6,399 nucleotides of DNA. Origin: Candidatus Woesearchaeota archaeon. Its GTDB lineage: Archaea; Nanobdellota; Nanobdellia; Woesearchaeales; UBA11576. The first letter of the stretch is position 1. The number at the start of each line of letters is the position of its first letter. Below are positions 5,532 through 6,399 of the stretch, piece after piece. A program made the translations under genes and the position numbers. A model generated the notes under the pieces. That model was not told the DNA's origin. It searched no databases and saw only the letters and a program-made list of their open reading frames with translations. Location: contig JACRKM010000118.1 of assembly GCA_016219765.1 (NCBI GenBank), forward strand, positions 1-6,399, in the 5' to 3' direction.

Positions 5532-5567
5532 GCTGACATTCCCCGATGGGGCATCCCCCTTGTCAGC
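5532..5567. repeat. Central hairpin of element C, related to A/B hairpin units
   Basis: GCTGACA (5532-5538) pairs perfectly with TGTCAGC (5561-5567). Inside, CCCC-GAT-GGGG forms a second stem, followed by CATCCCCCT. The order GACA, C-run, short loop, G-run, C-run, TGTC is the same as in the left arms of elements A and B. GTCGACGAGC just upstream (5524-5533) also occurs in element B beside its hairpin, but on the opposite side relative to the extra C-run, so descent from the same unit is likely but not certain. Confidence 0.6.
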
Positions 5568-5641
5568 GCGCAGGTGCTTCTTTCTATCTCTCGCGGAAAG
5601 GCGGTGGTGGTGAGCGTGCCGGGGATATTTTCTACAGAGCC

Positions 5642-5651
5642 CAGATGATGA
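5642..5651 (+). repeat. Right target-site duplication of element C
   Basis: CAGATGATGA is identical to 5424-5433 and follows the right terminal inverted repeat, with one extra C at 5641. If that C belongs to the element, the right end reads GGCTCTGTA in reverse complement. Confidence 0.7.
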
Positions 5652-5656
5652 ATAAA

Positions 5657-5664
5657 TTTATAAA
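5657..5664 (+). promoter_or_regulatory. TATA box of the plus-strand gene (leaderless)
   Basis: TTTATAAA is a perfect palindromic archaeal TATA box with an A-rich upstream flank. Its centre is 27 nt before the ATG at 5688, so transcription should start at or within a base or two of that codon. No ribosome-binding sequence lies between them. Both points indicate a leaderless mRNA. Confidence 0.7.
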
Positions 5665-5687
5665 TCCCGCTTTTTCTGCACAATGCA

Positions 5688-6399
5688 ATGAGCTGGTTAA
5701 AAAGACTTGTTTCCTTTGCAAAATTGAGCGACATTCTTCCCGAGCAAAAAGACCCGGAAAGAGATGCCGATGGAGAAGGCGCAGCTGAAGATGCCGACCC
5801 GGCATCCGGCCCCGCAGAATCTTCTGATTCTTCTGATAATTCTGGCATTGTTAATGCGGCTGAGCAGAGCACAATCCACAAGGAACGCTTTGATGAAAAT
5901 GCCCTCAATGAGCAGATCATGGATGATTTTTTTGAAAAAGGATCTATGCATGTATCTGCCGGCGAGGACAACAGCGAAGGAGAAGAACACGATTCAGCCT
6001 CCAACCGATTAAAAATTTCAGCACTGCCGCAATTCTTTGCAAAACACGTCACTGCAAAATTCGAGCCGCTCAAACAAGAGCTCACCGTTGAACTGAAGCA
6101 ATTTGATGCGCGGCTGGAAACGCTGAAATCAAACCTTGAGGTTCTGCGCTCAGCAAAACTTCTAAATGACAAACTTCCCACACGCGTTCTGCAGATCATG
6201 GAGGGCAATCGTGAATCTTATATAAGGCAACACCAGCAGTTCATCCAACAATGCACCCCTCCGAGCACCATCACGTATCGCAACTGCGCTACATTCTGCG
6301 ATTACTTCAACCAGAACATCGCACGCTTCGCAAAGCAAACAGCAAAATCGCACGCCATTCTTGGAGAATTCTTCAACAACGAAGTGTCGGCGATGAGCA
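5688..6399 (+). CDS. Unrecognised acidic/helical protein, N-terminal part
   Basis: The frame is open from ATG 5688 to the right edge (237 complete codons), so the gene is partial at its 3' end. An in-frame TAA at 5661 limits the start, and the TATA spacing supports this ATG. The N terminus MSWLKRLVSF is a short amphipathic, basic-hydrophobic segment. Residues 20-103 are rich in Asp, Glu, Ser, Ala and Gly and are probably disordered. From about 104 the sequence is strongly helical, with coiled-coil character at 118-155, then LPTRVLQIMEGNRESYIRQ (163-181) and a further helical region around 196-237. No signal peptide or membrane segment is seen. I do not recognise the family and give no function. 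It is divergent from rnp4 and separated from it by element C. Confidence 0.85.
   Translation, partial: MSWLKRLVSFAKLSDILPEQKDPERDADGEGAAEDADPASGPAESSDSSDNSGIVNAAEQSTIHKERFDENALNEQIMDDFFEKGSMHVSAGEDNSEGEEHDSASNRLKISALPQFFAKHVTAKFEPLKQELTVELKQFDARLETLKSNLEVLRSAKLLNDKLPTRVLQIMEGNRESYIRQHQQFIQQCTPPSTITYRNCATFCDYFNQNIARFAKQTAKSHAILGEFFNNEVSAMS

Larger units (their letters stand above)
5434..5641. mobile_element. MITE-like non-autonomous element (element C)
   Basis: The 208-bp element is bounded by terminal inverted repeats. GCTCTGTATAAAAT (5434-5447) matches the reverse complement of 5627-5640 at 13 of 14 positions. A second pair lies inside: CCGGCAC (5457-5463) with GTGCCGG (5616-5622), and CGCTCACCACCA plus CGCC (5485-5500) with its complement at 5600-5616. 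The left arm carries an extra 21-bp segment with a hairpin, GCGAGG (5465-5470)/CCTCGC (5478-5483). The centre is a hairpin resembling units of elements A and B. A perfect 10-bp direct repeat flanks the whole. No transposase is encoded, so mobilisation would have to be in trans. The ends loosely recall the GGCTCTGTTGCAAA type of IS6-family ends, though that family usually makes 8-bp duplications, so the parent is unassigned. Confidence 0.75.

Noticed and set aside
5453..6208. 251-codon open frame on the minus strand opposite the right-edge gene
   Set aside because: It is Ser/Arg/Cys-rich low-complexity sequence, has no promoter or ribosome-binding site, runs through element C, and lies antisense to a frame with a clear TATA box and a protein-like composition.

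Overview
The window reads as archaeal DNA. The evidence is a protein of the archaeal/eukaryal RNase P protein 4 (Rpp21/Rpr2) family, a short adenosylhomocysteinase without the C-terminal extension of the bacterial/eukaryal enzyme, a tRNA-Val with no encoded CCA, AT-rich TATA boxes about 25-28 nt ahead of likely transcript starts, and Shine-Dalgarno-like sequences of the GGTGA/GAGGTG type. One gene appears to be leaderless. The lineage is not fixed by the sequence. Several unrecognised coiled-coil or acidic proteins and compact gene spacing would fit a DPANN-like genome, but that is inference.

Layout from left to right. The minus strand carries adenosylhomocysteinase (23-1279). A strong Shine-Dalgarno-like sequence at the extreme left edge probably serves the next minus-strand gene outside the window. 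Upstream lies a putative exported protein of unknown function with a possible JAMM/JAB-like HxH...SxxD signature (1317-2135). Then come tRNA-Val(CAC) with its TATA box (2316-2388), a 440-bp intergenic region with palindromic element A (2553-2649), and a hairpin/U-tract terminator. A long coiled-coil protein with a C-terminal membrane hairpin follows (2833-4656). A second intergenic region holds palindromic element B (4871-4969), followed by rnp4 (5054-5401). On the plus strand an acidic, then helical, unrecognised protein starts at 5688 and runs off the right edge.

The most unusual content is between the genes. Elements A (97 bp) and B (99 bp) belong to one family. Each is a symmetric fold-back centred on CGTCGACG, and each arm forms its own hairpin with G(A/G)CA...TG(T/C)C ends. 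Stem bases change in pairs from copy to copy, so the secondary structure appears conserved. A third, larger palindrome (element C, 5434-5641) looks like a MITE. It has 14-bp terminal inverted repeats (13/14 matched), is flanked by a perfect 10-bp direct repeat, has no coding capacity, and contains in its core a hairpin resembling the A/B units.

Element C sits between the divergent genes rnp4 and the plus-strand gene. Removing it with one copy of the direct repeat gives a 68-bp intergenic region in which a single palindromic TTTATAAA box could serve both genes. The left end of the element carries a TATA-like sequence at almost the same distance from rnp4, so the insertion may have supplied a replacement promoter. 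The genes do not form one pathway. Adenosylhomocysteinase serves the methyl cycle, rnp4 and tRNA-Val belong to tRNA production, and the rest are unassigned.
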